Below, in pieces: positions 44,808 through 53,686 of a stretch of DNA of 64,000 bases. Origin of the DNA: Anaerobiospirillum sp. NML120449 (GTDB lineage: Bacteria > Pseudomonadota > Gammaproteobacteria > Enterobacterales > Succinivibrionaceae); the NCBI RefSeq assembly GCF_023051105.1, contig NZ_JALKIL010000024.1:1-64000 (forward strand), given 5' to 3'. The notes beneath the pieces were generated by a model. It searched no databases. It saw nothing but the letters and a program-made list of their open reading frames with translations, and had not been told where the DNA came from. The translations under genes and the position numbers were made by a program. Each line of letters opens with the position of its first letter. Positions within the stretch are counted from its first letter, which is position 1.

Positions 44808-45197
44808 ATGAACAAGTTTTCTGCTCTCTTAGGTGCTGCCGCCATCGCAGCCGCTTCAACCGCCGCTTTTGCCGCCCCAGGTGGTCCTGCAGGTTTTGGT
44901 GCTCCAGCTGCTGCCCCAGGTGGTCCAGCCGGCTTCCAGCAGGCTGCTGCTCCTGACACTGTTCAGGCCGTAATTCAGAATGGCTGGGACGATCAGCGTG
45001 TTGTTCTGACCGGTAAGCTGACCAACTACCTTGGCAACGACAAGTACGAATTCACCGATAAGACCGGCCGTATCGTAGTTGATCTTGATGATGACCGTGA
45101 CTGGTCACACATCTCCAAGGATCAGACCATCACCATTTACGGTGAGATCGATCGCAGTCGCAGAGGCATCGAGATCGACGTTAAGGATGCCCGTTAA
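44808..45197 (+). CDS. Secreted BOF-domain protein, short type (BOF-2)
   Basis: The 129-aa product has a signal peptide (MNKFSALLGAAAIAAASTAAFA), a Gly/Pro/Ala spacer with two GGPAGF copies, then a BOF OB-fold: VQAVIQNGWDDQRVVLTGKL, YEFTDKTGRIVVDLDDDRDW, ITIYGEIDRSRRGIEIDV. The fold is that of YgiW/YdeI periplasmic stress proteins. The start at 44808 (GGAG 8 nt upstream) gives a clean signal peptide; 15 upstream codons were excluded. It is nearly identical in design to the protein at 47769 (NYLGNDKYEF in both). It is followed 197 bp later by a BOF protein of the second type, the same pairing as at 47769/48377. A regulator box lies 145 bp upstream. Confidence 0.9.
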   Translation: MNKFSALLGAAAIAAASTAAFAAPGGPAGFGAPAAAPGGPAGFQQAAAPDTVQAVIQNGWDDQRVVLTGKLTNYLGNDKYEFTDKTGRIVVDLDDDRDWSHISKDQTITIYGEIDRSRRGIEIDVKDAR

Positions 45198-45394
45198 TCT
45201 CAAGATTAAGCTGATTAATCTGGCAGGTAAGGACAGCAGATGTCCCCTGAATATGAACGGCCTGTGCTGTATTAAGGCCGTCATTACCGCCTTATGTGCT
45301 CAAGTGACAGGATGTACTCCTGATAAAGGGCGGTGTTGTTGAGTTATGGTTCCGAAACCAGCGCCAGAATGGCGCAGGGTCGGGAGGAAATATT

Positions 45395-45910
45395 ATGAAT
45401 CTTGTAAAGATTTTGCTGGTTTCTGCTGGTCTGTCAGCAGCCGCTCTGGCTTATGCCGGCGGACATTATAACTACGGCAGCCCTCAGGGCTTCAATACTC
45501 CAGATATGGGTTCGGTTGCCGCAGTGAAGAAAAATGCCTATGACGATCAGTGGGTTACCATTCGCGGACGTCTCGTAAACTACCTGGGACATGAGCGTTA
45601 TGAGTTCACTGACGGCAGCGCCACAATTGAGGTTGAGCTTGACGATGATCAGAACTGGTCACATGTCAGAAAGAACGATCTTATCGAGCTGCACGGCAAG
45701 GTAGACAGGGACTTCCTTTCAACTACCATTGAAGTAAGCCATATTATTCCTCTTGAGGGACCTGGTGCTCAGCAGGGTGCTGCAGGCTTTGGCGGTCAGT
45801 GGCAGCCTGGATACGCTCAGCCGGTACCGGCTGCTGCACCTGCATCAGCAGCTCCTGCAGCTCCAGCTCAGGCACCTGTGCCTGCCGGTGCTCCGGCTCC
45901 GGCCAGATAG
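45395..45910 (+). CDS. Secreted BOF-domain protein, long type (BOF-3)
   Basis: The 171-aa product has signal peptide MNLVKILLVSAGLSAAALAYA, conserved mature start GHYNYGSPQGFNTPDMGSV, BOF domain (AYDDQWVTIRGRLVNYLGHE; IEVELDDDQNWSHV; KVDRDFLSTTIEVSHI), and a Pro/Ala-rich tail. It closely matches the proteins at 46561 and 48377, so all three are recent duplicates. A GGGAGG site precedes the ATG. The gene ends with the conserved 3' element and terminator shared by those two genes. It is probably co-transcribed with BOF-2. Periplasmic ligand binding is likely; the ligand is unknown. Confidence 0.9.
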   Translation: MNLVKILLVSAGLSAAALAYAGGHYNYGSPQGFNTPDMGSVAAVKKNAYDDQWVTIRGRLVNYLGHERYEFTDGSATIEVELDDDQNWSHVRKNDLIELHGKVDRDFLSTTIEVSHIIPLEGPGAQQGAAGFGGQWQPGYAQPVPAAAPASAAPAAPAQAPVPAGAPAPAR

Positions 45911-45933
45911 CCCTGCCAGACAAAGATTTTTTT

Positions 45934-45989
45934 CCTTGTACAGTTGTATTGCAAAGTCCTTATATCCCCCGGTATAAGGGCTTTTTTGC
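45934..45989 (+). terminator. Conserved 3' element with terminator, copy 1
   Basis: TTGTACAGTTGTATT and GCAAAG precede a hairpin (GTCCTTATA/TATAAGGGC) and six T. The unpaired 5' part is conserved with the copies at 47113 and 48838, while the loop sequence differs. This is the layout of a 3'-UTR small RNA as well as a terminator. Confidence 0.85.
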
Positions 45990-46136
45990 ATTTATTCCGG
46001 ACAGGAATAATGACATAAATGCTTTTAATCATGCACCAAAATTTTCGGGGAATAAAAAATATTTTTCCGAAAAAATGCCTTATTTCAGGCAAATGCCTTT
46101 AACTTTTTCTCAGGCACATTTAAGGTGGTAAAAACA

Positions 46137-46168
46137 CTAAGTAACAGCTAAGTTGCCTGCGCTTTAAT
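46137..46168 (+). promoter_or_regulatory. Direct-repeat regulator box plus -10 upstream of BOF-4
   Basis: CTAAGT (46137), N5, CTAAGT (46148), N9, TTTAAT (46163). Spacing is identical to that at 44632. The gene begins about 390 bp downstream, implying a long leader. Confidence 0.75.
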
Positions 46169-46560
46169 GTTCCCGTGCAAACAATTACCAGCTGCGATTA
46201 TTGACTGAATAGTGCTTCTGGTGATCTGAATATAAGCATGCATTTTGATTTAAAGCCTGGTCTCCTTCCTGAGAAGGAACTGGCTGTGATTTGAATGCAT
46301 GCACATAATCGGGTATAGACCGAAAATTGCCTTTGTGTGCTGCAGGACCGATAGTTTAAGTCCTGACAAAGGCGTGGTTGTTGAACAGATATATCCCAGG
46401 CCCCCTGATGAGCCTGCCAGACTGAGGGATACTCAGAGGTGCTGTCATATGGACAGGCCACAGCACATTCAGACTTGCTGTATAAACGGACTGTCATACG
46501 GGCAGATAAACGTACAGGCAGGCGGGAGCGAAAGCTGCCAGGGGCTGGGAGGAGAAAAAT

Positions 46561-47103
46561 ATGAAGCTTGTTAACTCTATAATTCTGGGTGCTGCCCTGA
46601 CTGTTGGTTCCGCTGCTTATGCTGACGGCTATTATGGCGTTGGCCCGCAGGGCTTTAACACCCCTGATGTGGGGTCAGTAGCCGGGGTTAAGAGCCATGC
46701 CTATGATGACCAGTGGGTTACTCTGCGTGGCCGTCTGGTGAATTATCTGGGCGAAGACAGGTATGAGTTTTCCGATGGCACCAGCTCTATCGAAGTTGAG
46801 CTTGATGATGATCAGAACTGGTCTTTCATTTCCAAAGGTGAACTCATTGAGCTTACAGGTGAGGTAGACAAAGACTTCTTCTTCACCACCATTGATGTCA
46901 AGCGCATCGTTTCTCTGGATAAACCGGCTGCTCATCAAAATGCCGGTTTCGGTGGCTACGGACAGCCTGGACAGGCCCAGCAGGGTTATGCCCAGCCTGC
47001 AGCACAGCCTGTTAATTCACAGACCTACCCTGCAGGTCAGTTGCAGGCTCCTGTGCAGCAGGTCCAGACTCAGGCTGCATCCCCTGCCGTAAGACAGAAT
47101 TAA
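46561..47103 (+). CDS. Secreted BOF-domain protein, long type (BOF-4)
   Basis: The 180-aa product has signal peptide MKLVNSIILGAALTVGSAAYA and mature start YYGVGPQGFNTPDVGSV. The BOF domain contains AYDDQWVTLRGRLVNYLGED, SIEVELDDDQNWSFISKGEL and EVDKDFFFTTIDVKRIVSL. The tail is Gln/Pro/Gly-rich (QPGQAQQGYAQPAAQP). It is a paralog of the proteins at 45395 and 48377 but stands alone, without a short-type BOF gene before it. A GGGAGGAG site precedes the ATG; the regulator box is at 46137 and the conserved 3' element directly follows. A role in envelope stress tolerance is inferred from the family. Confidence 0.9.
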   Translation: MKLVNSIILGAALTVGSAAYADGYYGVGPQGFNTPDVGSVAGVKSHAYDDQWVTLRGRLVNYLGEDRYEFSDGTSSIEVELDDDQNWSFISKGELIELTGEVDKDFFFTTIDVKRIVSLDKPAAHQNAGFGGYGQPGQAQQGYAQPAAQPVNSQTYPAGQLQAPVQQVQTQAASPAVRQN

Positions 47104-47112
47104 CAATTTTTT

Positions 47113-47166
47113 CTTGTACAGTTGTATTTGCAAGCTCTTTCGTGCCCGGCATGAAAGGGCTTTTTC
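47113..47166 (+). terminator. Conserved 3' element with terminator, copy 2
   Basis: TTGTACAGTTGTATT, then TGCAAG and a hairpin (AGCTCTTTC.../GAAAGGGCT) with five T. It starts 9 bp after the BOF-4 stop codon. It has one extra T compared with the other two copies. Confidence 0.85.
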
Positions 47167-47259
47167 GTTTCTGGCAGGAAAAAGATTAAGGCGAACATGC
47201 TGTAACTTTGAATCATTAGACTTTACAGCTGTCAACGCAGGGCAGGCAGAGGTGCATGC

Positions 47260-47372
47260 CTGTTCAGCAGGCCTGAGTTGCAGGGGCGCATTTCTGCTCA
47301 GCAGGCCTGAGGTGCAGGGGGCGCATGTCTGCTCAGCAGGCCTGAGGTGCAGGGGGCGCATGTCTGCTCAGC
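47260..47372. repeat. Tandem array of a 35-bp unit, three copies plus a fragment
   Basis: Copies start at 47260, 47294, 47329 and 47364, with core CTCAGCAGGCCTGAGGTGC and GGGGGCGCATGT. The last two full copies are identical. The CAGGCCTGAGG core is partly palindromic. Confidence 0.9.
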
Positions 47373-47607
47373 TGGCAATACAGGCGGCTGCATCCTGGTT
47401 ACAGGAAGATTGGGATTAGATGTACTGGCAGTATGCAATGCATACATTGAATCTATGATTGAGTGAAACGCATTTCTCAGTAGTGACGAAGATCATATTT
47501 TTTTAATTATTATTATCTGACACTTGTATTTCACTGTGCTCATGGAGCCTATATTTTCGGGCTTTTTGGGGTGATACTGGACTGTATTAGGAAAGTGACA
47601 AAATCAG

Positions 47608-47639
47608 CTAAGTATCAGCTAAGTGCAATGGGTTTAAAT
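47608..47639 (+). promoter_or_regulatory. Direct-repeat regulator box plus -10 upstream of the second BOF pair
   Basis: CTAAGT (47608), N5, CTAAGT (47619), N9, TTAAAT (47634). It has the same geometry as the other boxes. The gene start is 130 bp downstream. Confidence 0.75.
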
Positions 47640-47768
47640 GAGCTAACACACACAAACGAACCAAAACTGCCGGGAGCCCTCAGTTCCAAAAAGAACAGCG
47701 TATTGTGCGCTGATTTCTCTGAGAAGAGCCTGGTTGAAGTGAACCAAGTCCCGAATCTGGAGAGTCAC

Positions 47769-48170
47769 ATGCGTAAGATTTCTGCTCTTGTAAGTGCTGC
47801 TGCCCTGGCAGCTGTTTCCTCTGTTGCCTTTGCTGCCGGTCCTGCAGGTTTTGGCGGCGGTCAGGCCGCTTCAGGCCAGGCCGGCGGTCCAGCAGGCTTT
47901 GGTCCGGCAACTGCTCTGAACACTGTTCAGGCTGTTACCCAGAGCGGTCTTGATGAGCAGCGCGTAGTGCTCACCGGCAAGCTCACCAACTACCTTGGCA
48001 ATGACAAGTACGAATTTGCTGACAGCACTGGCCGCATCGTAGTTGAGCTTGATGATGACCGTAACTGGTCTCACATTGGTAAGGATCAGACCATTACCAT
48101 CTACGGCGAGACTGATGTAACCCCACGCGCCATCGAGATTGATGTAACCGACGCTCAGGTTGTCAAATAA
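47769..48170 (+). CDS. Secreted BOF-domain protein, short type (BOF-5)
   Basis: The 133-aa product has signal peptide MRKISALVSAAALAAVSSVAFA, a Gly/Pro/Ala spacer (GPAGFGGGQAASGQAGGPAGF) and a BOF domain with VQAVTQSGLDEQRVVLTGKL, YEFADSTGRIVVELDDDRNW, ITIYGETDVTPRAIEIDV. It is a duplicate of BOF-2. The ATG at 47769 has GGAG 7 nt upstream; 66 upstream in-frame codons were excluded because they would bury the signal peptide. It is followed 206 bp later by a long-type BOF gene, repeating the arrangement of 44808/45395. Confidence 0.9.
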   Translation: MRKISALVSAAALAAVSSVAFAAGPAGFGGGQAASGQAGGPAGFGPATALNTVQAVTQSGLDEQRVVLTGKLTNYLGNDKYEFADSTGRIVVELDDDRNWSHIGKDQTITIYGETDVTPRAIEIDVTDAQVVK

Positions 48171-48376
48171 TCAGGCCGGCCAATTATATTTTCAGCTGTC
48201 TGAGTTACAGATTAATCAAGGGTGGTATACAGGCCACCTGGTAAATAACAGTTTTTAATGTCATGCAGGTAATGCACTTCGATCCTGCAGACATGCCGCA
48301 GGGCATTTACATGGCCCTAAGGGCTAGCAAAGGCCACCATGCTTCATCAGATAAGCTGTCGGCCAGGAGAGATCAT

Positions 48377-48823
48377 ATGAAGTTTTTAAATGCATTACTG
48401 GTTACAACCGCTTTATCTGTAAGTGCAGCTGCTTATGCTGACGGTGGCTACGGCGCCGGTCCACAGGGCTTCAATACCCCGGATACAGGCTCAGTTCAGG
48501 CCGTAAAGCAAAATGCTTATGATGATCAGTGGGTTACCCTGCGCGGCCGCCTTGTAGACTACCTGGGCCATGAGCGTTACGAGTTCACTGACGGCACCAA
48601 CTCCATTGAGGTTGAGCTTGATGACGAGCAGAACTGGTCTCATATTTCCAAGGGCGAGCTTATTGAGCTGTCCGGTACTGTAGATAAGGATTTCTTCAGC
48701 ACCACCATCGATGTTAAGCGCATTGTTTCCCTCGAGAAGGGAGCTCCAGCAGCACAGGGCGGCGCAGCCGGTTTTGGTGCCCCAGGTCAGCCAGGTGCTG
48801 CTCCTGCACCAGCAGCCAGGTAA
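48377..48823 (+). CDS. Secreted BOF-domain protein, long type (BOF-6)
   Basis: The 148-aa product has signal peptide MKFLNALLVTTALSVSAAAYA and mature start GYGAGPQGFNTPDTGSV. The BOF domain contains AYDDQWVTLRGRLVDYLGHE, SIEVELDDEQNWSHISKGEL and TVDKDFFSTTIDVKRIVSL. The short tail is Gly/Ala/Pro-rich. It is closest to BOF-4 and BOF-3. AGGAGA lies just upstream of the ATG; 38 upstream codons were excluded. It has no regulator box of its own, so it is probably transcribed from the box before BOF-5. It ends in the conserved 3' element. Confidence 0.9.
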   Translation: MKFLNALLVTTALSVSAAAYADGGYGAGPQGFNTPDTGSVQAVKQNAYDDQWVTLRGRLVDYLGHERYEFTDGTNSIEVELDDEQNWSHISKGELIELSGTVDKDFFSTTIDVKRIVSLEKGAPAAQGGAAGFGAPGQPGAAPAPAAR

Positions 48824-48837
48824 TTAGCAGAATTTTT

Positions 48838-48890
48838 CCTTGTACAGTTGTATTGCAAAGCTCTTTCACCATGTGAAAGGGCTTTTTTGC
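48838..48890 (+). terminator. Conserved 3' element with terminator, copy 3
   Basis: CCTTGTACAGTTGTATTGC, then AAAG and a perfect hairpin (AGCTCTTTCAC/GTGAAAGGGCT) with six T. Its unpaired part matches copy 1 exactly over this stretch. Confidence 0.85.
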
Positions 48891-49907
48891 TTTTCAGGCT
48901 CTTATCTGCGGTATGCATCAGACTGTCGATCTCCGCCGGCAGAGCGTGATCTGGCCCAGAGCAGCCCCTGTCACTGGCAGGCAGCTGCTCTGGAGCTTTG
49001 ATGCCCATGCCTGGTATTATCAGATAGTGGGTGCACCACAGAGCAGGCTTTCAGGTAGTCCGATACTGAGGGCGTCCATACTGTTGCTGTGTGGAAAATG
49101 CCATATTCAATGCATGATCATTGACTGCGCCTTATTCATGTTTTACAGAGCGTCTGGCAGCTGCAGGTGGTCTTTCCTGGAATCGGGAGGCATGGCTGTA
49201 AGATGGGACTTTTTTGGTGCACAGGCAGGCCCACTATGGTGAAAGAAGGCGCCCTGTAAGGGCAGGGCTGCAAAAATATAGCATTGCCAGGTGCTTTTGC
49301 AGGCGTGTTCTCCTGGAAGCTTTGCCATGGCTGTGGCCGCTTAAACCGGCCGTGAATGAGCGCTGCTGCGCTTCTTTCAGAGGGCTTTGCATGCAATTGT
49401 TGTCAGCCGTAGTGAGCTTTGCCCGCCTGAAGCTAACCAGGGATAATATGCGGCGTATATTGCTGATCTGCTGTGGAATTATTGGCTCATATGATGAGGT
49501 ATTGAGCCGGATAAAAGGCTCTTGATGCAGGGCCGTGGCATTCTTGATCTTGTACAGATATGGGCGTATCTTATCGGCTTTCCCATGCCGTTTCATCGCT
49601 GTTATACAGGTCCCTTATGGCAAGTCATGAGTATGGCCGGCAATGACTGAGGACTGACGGATAGCCAGCCATAAGGATGGCCTGATGTAAGGATGGCCAG
49701 CCATGAGTTTGCTCAGTCACAATGATGGGCAGCCATAAGAGTGGCATGCTATGAGTGTGGCCTGACGTAAGAATAGCCTGTCATCATAAAGCCGGGCTTC
49801 ATGAGATGAGGTGAAAGGGTGGGAAGTGGCTGTTGAGAAGTGCACGTGGGGGAGTACCGCCTTTTTGGGCGGGCTGCTCAGGGATTTTTGCATATTGCGG
49901 GTGTCGT
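48891..49907. other. 1-kb stretch between the BOF cluster and ydiJ
   Basis: No gene was recognised. At 49626-49790 there are imperfect repeats of GGATGGCC-AGCCATAAG type with irregular spacing, again resembling a decayed tandem array. The ydiJ frame is open back to 49833, but that extension is not conserved-looking. Confidence 0.4.
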
Positions 49908-52900
49908 ATGACTTTGATTATTCCTCAGATTGTTAATGTATCCAAAGTGGATAATGATCATGCCAGGTTTCTTGAGGCGCTGGCAAGAAACGGTTTTGCC
50001 GGTGAAATTGAAGATCGTTATGCGGCCCGTCTGCTGGTGGCTACAGATAATTCTGTCTATCAGAAAATGCCTCAGGCTGTGGTTTTCCCAAAGAGCAAGC
50101 AAGATGTGGTTACCCTCTTTAAAACAGCCTCAGCTCCTGAGTTTAAAAAAATCCGTATTACCCCACGTGGCGGCGGTACCGGTACCAATGGTCAGTCACT
50201 CAATCATGGTGTGATTGTCGACATGTCCCGTCACATGAAGAGTTTCAGTGACTTCAGACCGGACGAGCGCAGCATCGTGGTCGAGCCAGGTGTAATCAAA
50301 GATGAGCTCAACGAGCATGTTGCCAGCGAGCAGCTGTTTTTCTCTCCTGAGCTGTCAACCTCATCGCGTGCCACTATTGGCGGCATGATTGCCAATGATG
50401 CAGCCGGCCAGGGATCGCTTGTTTACGGCCGCACCTCTGAGCATGTACTCGAGGCTGAGGTAGTGCTGCGTGACGGTACCTTATGTACTTTCAGACCGGT
50501 AAAGGGTGAGGAGCTCAAAAATTGTCTTGACCGCCCAGGCCTTGAGGGTGAGATTTACCGCAGATGTTATGAGCTGCTCAAATGGCACAGCGCAGAGGTC
50601 AAAGAACACTTTCCAAAACTTAACCGTTTCCTTACCGGTTATGACCTGATGCATGCCTATGATGCAGATACTGATACTCTCAATCTGGCCCGCCTGATCT
50701 GCGGTGCTGAGGGTACGCTTGCTACTCTGGTCGGTGCCCGTATTGATCTGACCTTAAAGCCATCCTTCCGTGCTCTGTGCGTCATCAAGTATGAGAACTT
50801 TGACTCAGCCCTGCGTCATGCCAATGTCCTGATCAAGGCTGGCGCCTTCTCTGTTGAAACCGTTGATTCCAGAGTGCTTGATCTGGCCAGAAAGGATCCT
50901 GTCTGGCTGAGCGTAAAGAATTACATTACTGATGTTCCCGGCGCTGAAATCAGCGGCGTAAACATTGTTGAGTTCAACGGTCATGACGAAGAAAAAGACC
51001 GCGCCTTCATGATGTCTCTTTATGAGCAGACTCAAAAGGATGCCTCTGAGCGCCGCAGAGGTATTCTGGGCGCTCAGGTTGTTGATACCAAAGAGGGTAT
51101 CGCTGCTGTCTATGGCATGCGCAAGAAGGCCGTAGGTCTGCTCGGATCTGCTGCCGGTGCCAAGAAGCTGGTGGCTTTTACTGAAGATACAGTAGTGCCT
51201 CCGGAGAATCTTGCTGACTATATTCTGGAGTTCCGTGCTCTGCTTGACAGCATGTATGTAACCTATGGCATGTTCGGTCACGTCGACTGCGGTCTGATGC
51301 ACGTACGCCCGGCTCTTGATCTGACTACCGATGAGGATCGTCAGAAGCTGGTCGACATCTCCAATGGCGTGGTCGAGCTGGTTAAGAAGTATGGCGGTCA
51401 GATGTGGGGTGAGCATGGTCGCGGCTACCGCTCCTGCTATGGCGAAGTCTTCTTTGGCAAGCTCTATCCTCTGGCCCGTAAGATCAAGGCCATTTTCGAC
51501 CCTGACAACAGACTCAATCCGGGCAAAATCTGTGTGCCATGGGGCAATGAGACTGACAGTCTGGTAGCTCTTGATGACCCTATGCGCGGCGATCTGGATC
51601 GCACCATCGATATCAGGGTTCGTGAGAACTTTGAGCCTGCCCTTAACTGTAATGGTAATGGTCAGTGCTTCAGCTACTCACGTGCCTCACTTATGTGCCC
51701 AAGCTACCGTTTCTCCAAAGACCATGTGAAGTCACCAAAGGGCTACTCAGGTCTGATGCGTGAGTGGCTGCGCCTTATGAGTGAGCGTCAGGTTGATGTT
51801 AATGCCGTAGAGCAGCAGCTGCTGGCCGAGGCAAACAATCCTCTTGGTGACTTTGTGGCTCAGGCCAAATCATGGCTTTCCTGGCTTGGCAATCTGTGCA
51901 CCCGCACCCGCAATACCATTTTTGACCGTGAGGATTTCAATCACGAGTATCTGGGCCATGTGGCTACCTGTCTGTCCTGCAAGTCCTGCAAGACCCAGTG
52001 TCCGGCTCACGTAAACTCAGCTGAGATGAACTCCCGCTTCCTCAACTTCTACTACAGCCGTTATCTGCGTCCATCCATGGACTTGCTGTGCATGAATGCC
52101 GAACGTTCCAATCCGGTGCTGGCAAAGATGCCTAAGCTGGCCAATGCCCTGATTCAGTCGGATTTAAACAAGGCAATCATGGAGCACTTCTTCAACTTTG
52201 TTGATCTGCCAGTGTTCAATGAGCGCACCATGTGGCAGCAGAGCGCTGAGTTCTCAATTCCGGTACTCAGTGCTGAGGAAGCTGAAAACCGTGCTTCTGA
52301 GTTTGATGTCATTGTTATTTCCAATGCCTTTACTGCCAGCCATGAGGCTGACTCACTGGTAGAGCTGGCACGTCTTGTCAGGGTAATGGGCTTCAGGGTT
52401 GCCATATTAAAGCCATATATCAATGGCAAGCTCTTCATTATTCGTGGTGCCCGCGCCAAATTTATCAAGTATGGCCGCATGCAGGCCCAGCGCCTTGCCC
52501 GTCTGCACAGCCGTGGACTTACCATGGTAGGCTTTGATCCGGCACTTACTATCTGCTATCGCGATGAATATCCGGCTCTTATTCCTGACTGTCCTGAGTT
52601 TAAGGTGCTGCTGCCTGAAGAGTGGCTTAAGGATGCTCTGGTATCTTCTCAGTACCGCGCTGTTGAGCAGCGTCTGGGCGCTGAGATCAAAAATGTCATC
52701 GCAGCCTCCCGTGGCGCTGCCGGATCAGCAGCCGCTGCCGCTCAGGGCGCTGCAGGCGCAGGCAGTACCGATGCAGATTCTTTACATGACAGCGCCATTG
52801 GCCCATGCTCATTTGCTGATGACTTCTATCTCTTCTGTCACTGCACCGAGCAGGCTCTGGTACCTCTGTCAGTAAGAATGTGGCAGGATGTGCTGGCCCA

Positions 52901-53192
52901 CTTTGGTCTGCGTGCTCTGCCATTGCCGGTTGCATGCTGCGGTATGGCCGGTCTGTTTGGTCATATGAAGAGCAATCAGGAAGAGACCCGTACTGTCTAT
53001 GAGCAGAACTGGAAGGAGCATCTGGCCAGCCGTCCATTCACTCAGTGCCTGATCACCGGCTTCTCCTGCCGCTCTCAGGTTGAGCGTATGGAGCATAAGC
53101 GCGCCAACCATCCGGTACACGTTCTGACCATGCTCCTTGAGCAGGCCTCTGCTGCAGCCGCAGCCGCAGCCAACAGGTCTGCCGCCGGCTAA
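49908..53192 (+). CDS. ydiJ: YdiJ-type FAD/Fe-S dehydrogenase (2-hydroxyacid/D-2-hydroxyglutarate type)
   Basis: The 1094-aa product fuses three parts, as in E. coli YdiJ (about 1018 aa). First is a PCMH-type FAD-binding domain (ITPRGGGTGTNGQSLNHG; SSRATIGGMIANDAAGQGS) with its FAD-oxidase C-terminal part (GMFGHVDCGLMHVRPALD; GEHGRGYRS). Next is a ferredoxin-like part with cysteine clusters (CNGNGQCFSYSRASLMCPSY and CLSCKSCKTQCP). Last is a CCG-type domain (CHCTEQALVPLS; ACCGMAGLFGH). Such enzymes oxidise D-2-hydroxyacids and pass electrons to the respiratory chain; YdiJ has been reported to act on D-2-hydroxyglutarate. An Ala-rich insert (GAAGSAAAAAQGAAGAG) precedes the CCG part. ATG at 49908 was chosen (MTLIIPQI). 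The last 24 bp are duplicated downstream. Confidence 0.92.
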   Translation: MTLIIPQIVNVSKVDNDHARFLEALARNGFAGEIEDRYAARLLVATDNSVYQKMPQAVVFPKSKQDVVTLFKTASAPEFKKIRITPRGGGTGTNGQSLNHGVIVDMSRHMKSFSDFRPDERSIVVEPGVIKDELNEHVASEQLFFSPELSTSSRATIGGMIANDAAGQGSLVYGRTSEHVLEAEVVLRDGTLCTFRPVKGEELKNCLDRPGLEGEIYRRCYELLKWHSAEVKEHFPKLNRFLTGYDLMHAYDADTDTLNLARLICGAEGTLATLVGARIDLTLKPSFRALCVIKYENFDSALRHANVLIKAGAFSVETVDSRVLDLARKDPVWLSVKNYITDVPGAEISGVNIVEFNGHDEEKDRAFMMSLYEQTQKDASERRRGILGAQVVDTKEGIAAVYGMRKKAVGLLGSAAGAKKLVAFTEDTVVPPENLADYILEFRALLDSMYVTYGMFGHVDCGLMHVRPALDLTTDEDRQKLVDISNGVVELVKKYGGQMWGEHGRGYRSCYGEVFFGKLYPLARKIKAIFDPDNRLNPGKICVPWGNETDSLVALDDPMRGDLDRTIDIRVRENFEPALNCNGNGQCFSYSRASLMCPSYRFSKDHVKSPKGYSGLMREWLRLMSERQVDVNAVEQQLLAEANNPLGDFVAQAKSWLSWLGNLCTRTRNTIFDREDFNHEYLGHVATCLSCKSCKTQCPAHVNSAEMNSRFLNFYYSRYLRPSMDLLCMNAERSNPVLAKMPKLANALIQSDLNKAIMEHFFNFVDLPVFNERTMWQQSAEFSIPVLSAEEAENRASEFDVIVISNAFTASHEADSLVELARLVRVMGFRVAILKPYINGKLFIIRGARAKFIKYGRMQAQRLARLHSRGLTMVGFDPALTICYRDEYPALIPDCPEFKVLLPEEWLKDALVSSQYRAVEQRLGAEIKNVIAASRGAAGSAAAAAQGAAGAGSTDADSLHDSAIGPCSFADDFYLFCHCTEQALVPLSVRMWQDVLAHFGLRALPLPVACCGMAGLFGHMKSNQEETRTVYEQNWKEHLASRPFTQCLITGFSCRSQVERMEHKRANHPVHVLTMLLEQASAAAAAAANRSAAG

Positions 53193-53216
53193 GCCAACAG
53201 GTCTGCCGCCGGCTAA
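53169..53216. repeat. 24-bp tandem duplication across the ydiJ stop codon
   Basis: GCCAACAGGTCTGCCGCC plus GGCTAA occurs twice in direct succession (53169-53192 and 53193-53216). The first copy contains the stop codon, so the second is untranslated. Confidence 0.95.
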
Positions 53217-53686
53217 GCTGGCCCTGACAGGTAGTTCATATACTGCAGCGCTGATGACCTGGTCTGCGCGGCATACGATCGTGTGGATCGTATTGCAGGC
53301 CAGGCTGCATGTGCCTGGATGAGCTGATTTGCCCCGCATCAGTGCCCTTACGGGTCAGTGATGCGGGGCTTTATCATTTTTGCCAGGTATTGTCTTATTG
53401 CTGATAGACTGTACTGAGGATGCTCCCGAACTGGACCTTTGCTCCTGTCTCGAGCCAGATACTGAATAAAGAGCTGTCGCACTGTGCCGTGTTTCACTGT
53501 CTGCAGGCTGCTCTTCAGTTATATTTACTGAAAGTTACATAACTCAGAAAACCTTGAACGGTGCCGTACAGTCGCTGGCCTGCGCCCTGTGGCAGTATGA
53601 TGCAGTCAGTGACTGAGACCATGGCCATGGTTTCAGTCCATGCAGGTTGTGATGCTGTCAGAGCATTCTGAGAAAAGGAGTTACAA
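53217..53686. other. Spacer between ydiJ and the ICMT-like gene
   Basis: It contains the ydiJ terminator and no gene. A GGCCATGGTTTCAG/CTGAGACCATGGCC inverted repeat occurs at about 53612-53638. Confidence 0.5.
53331..53380 (+). terminator. Terminator of ydiJ
   Basis: GCCCCGCATCA pairs with TGATGCGGGGC across a 17-nt loop that itself can fold (CCC/GGG), followed by TTTATCATTTTT. Confidence 0.8.
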
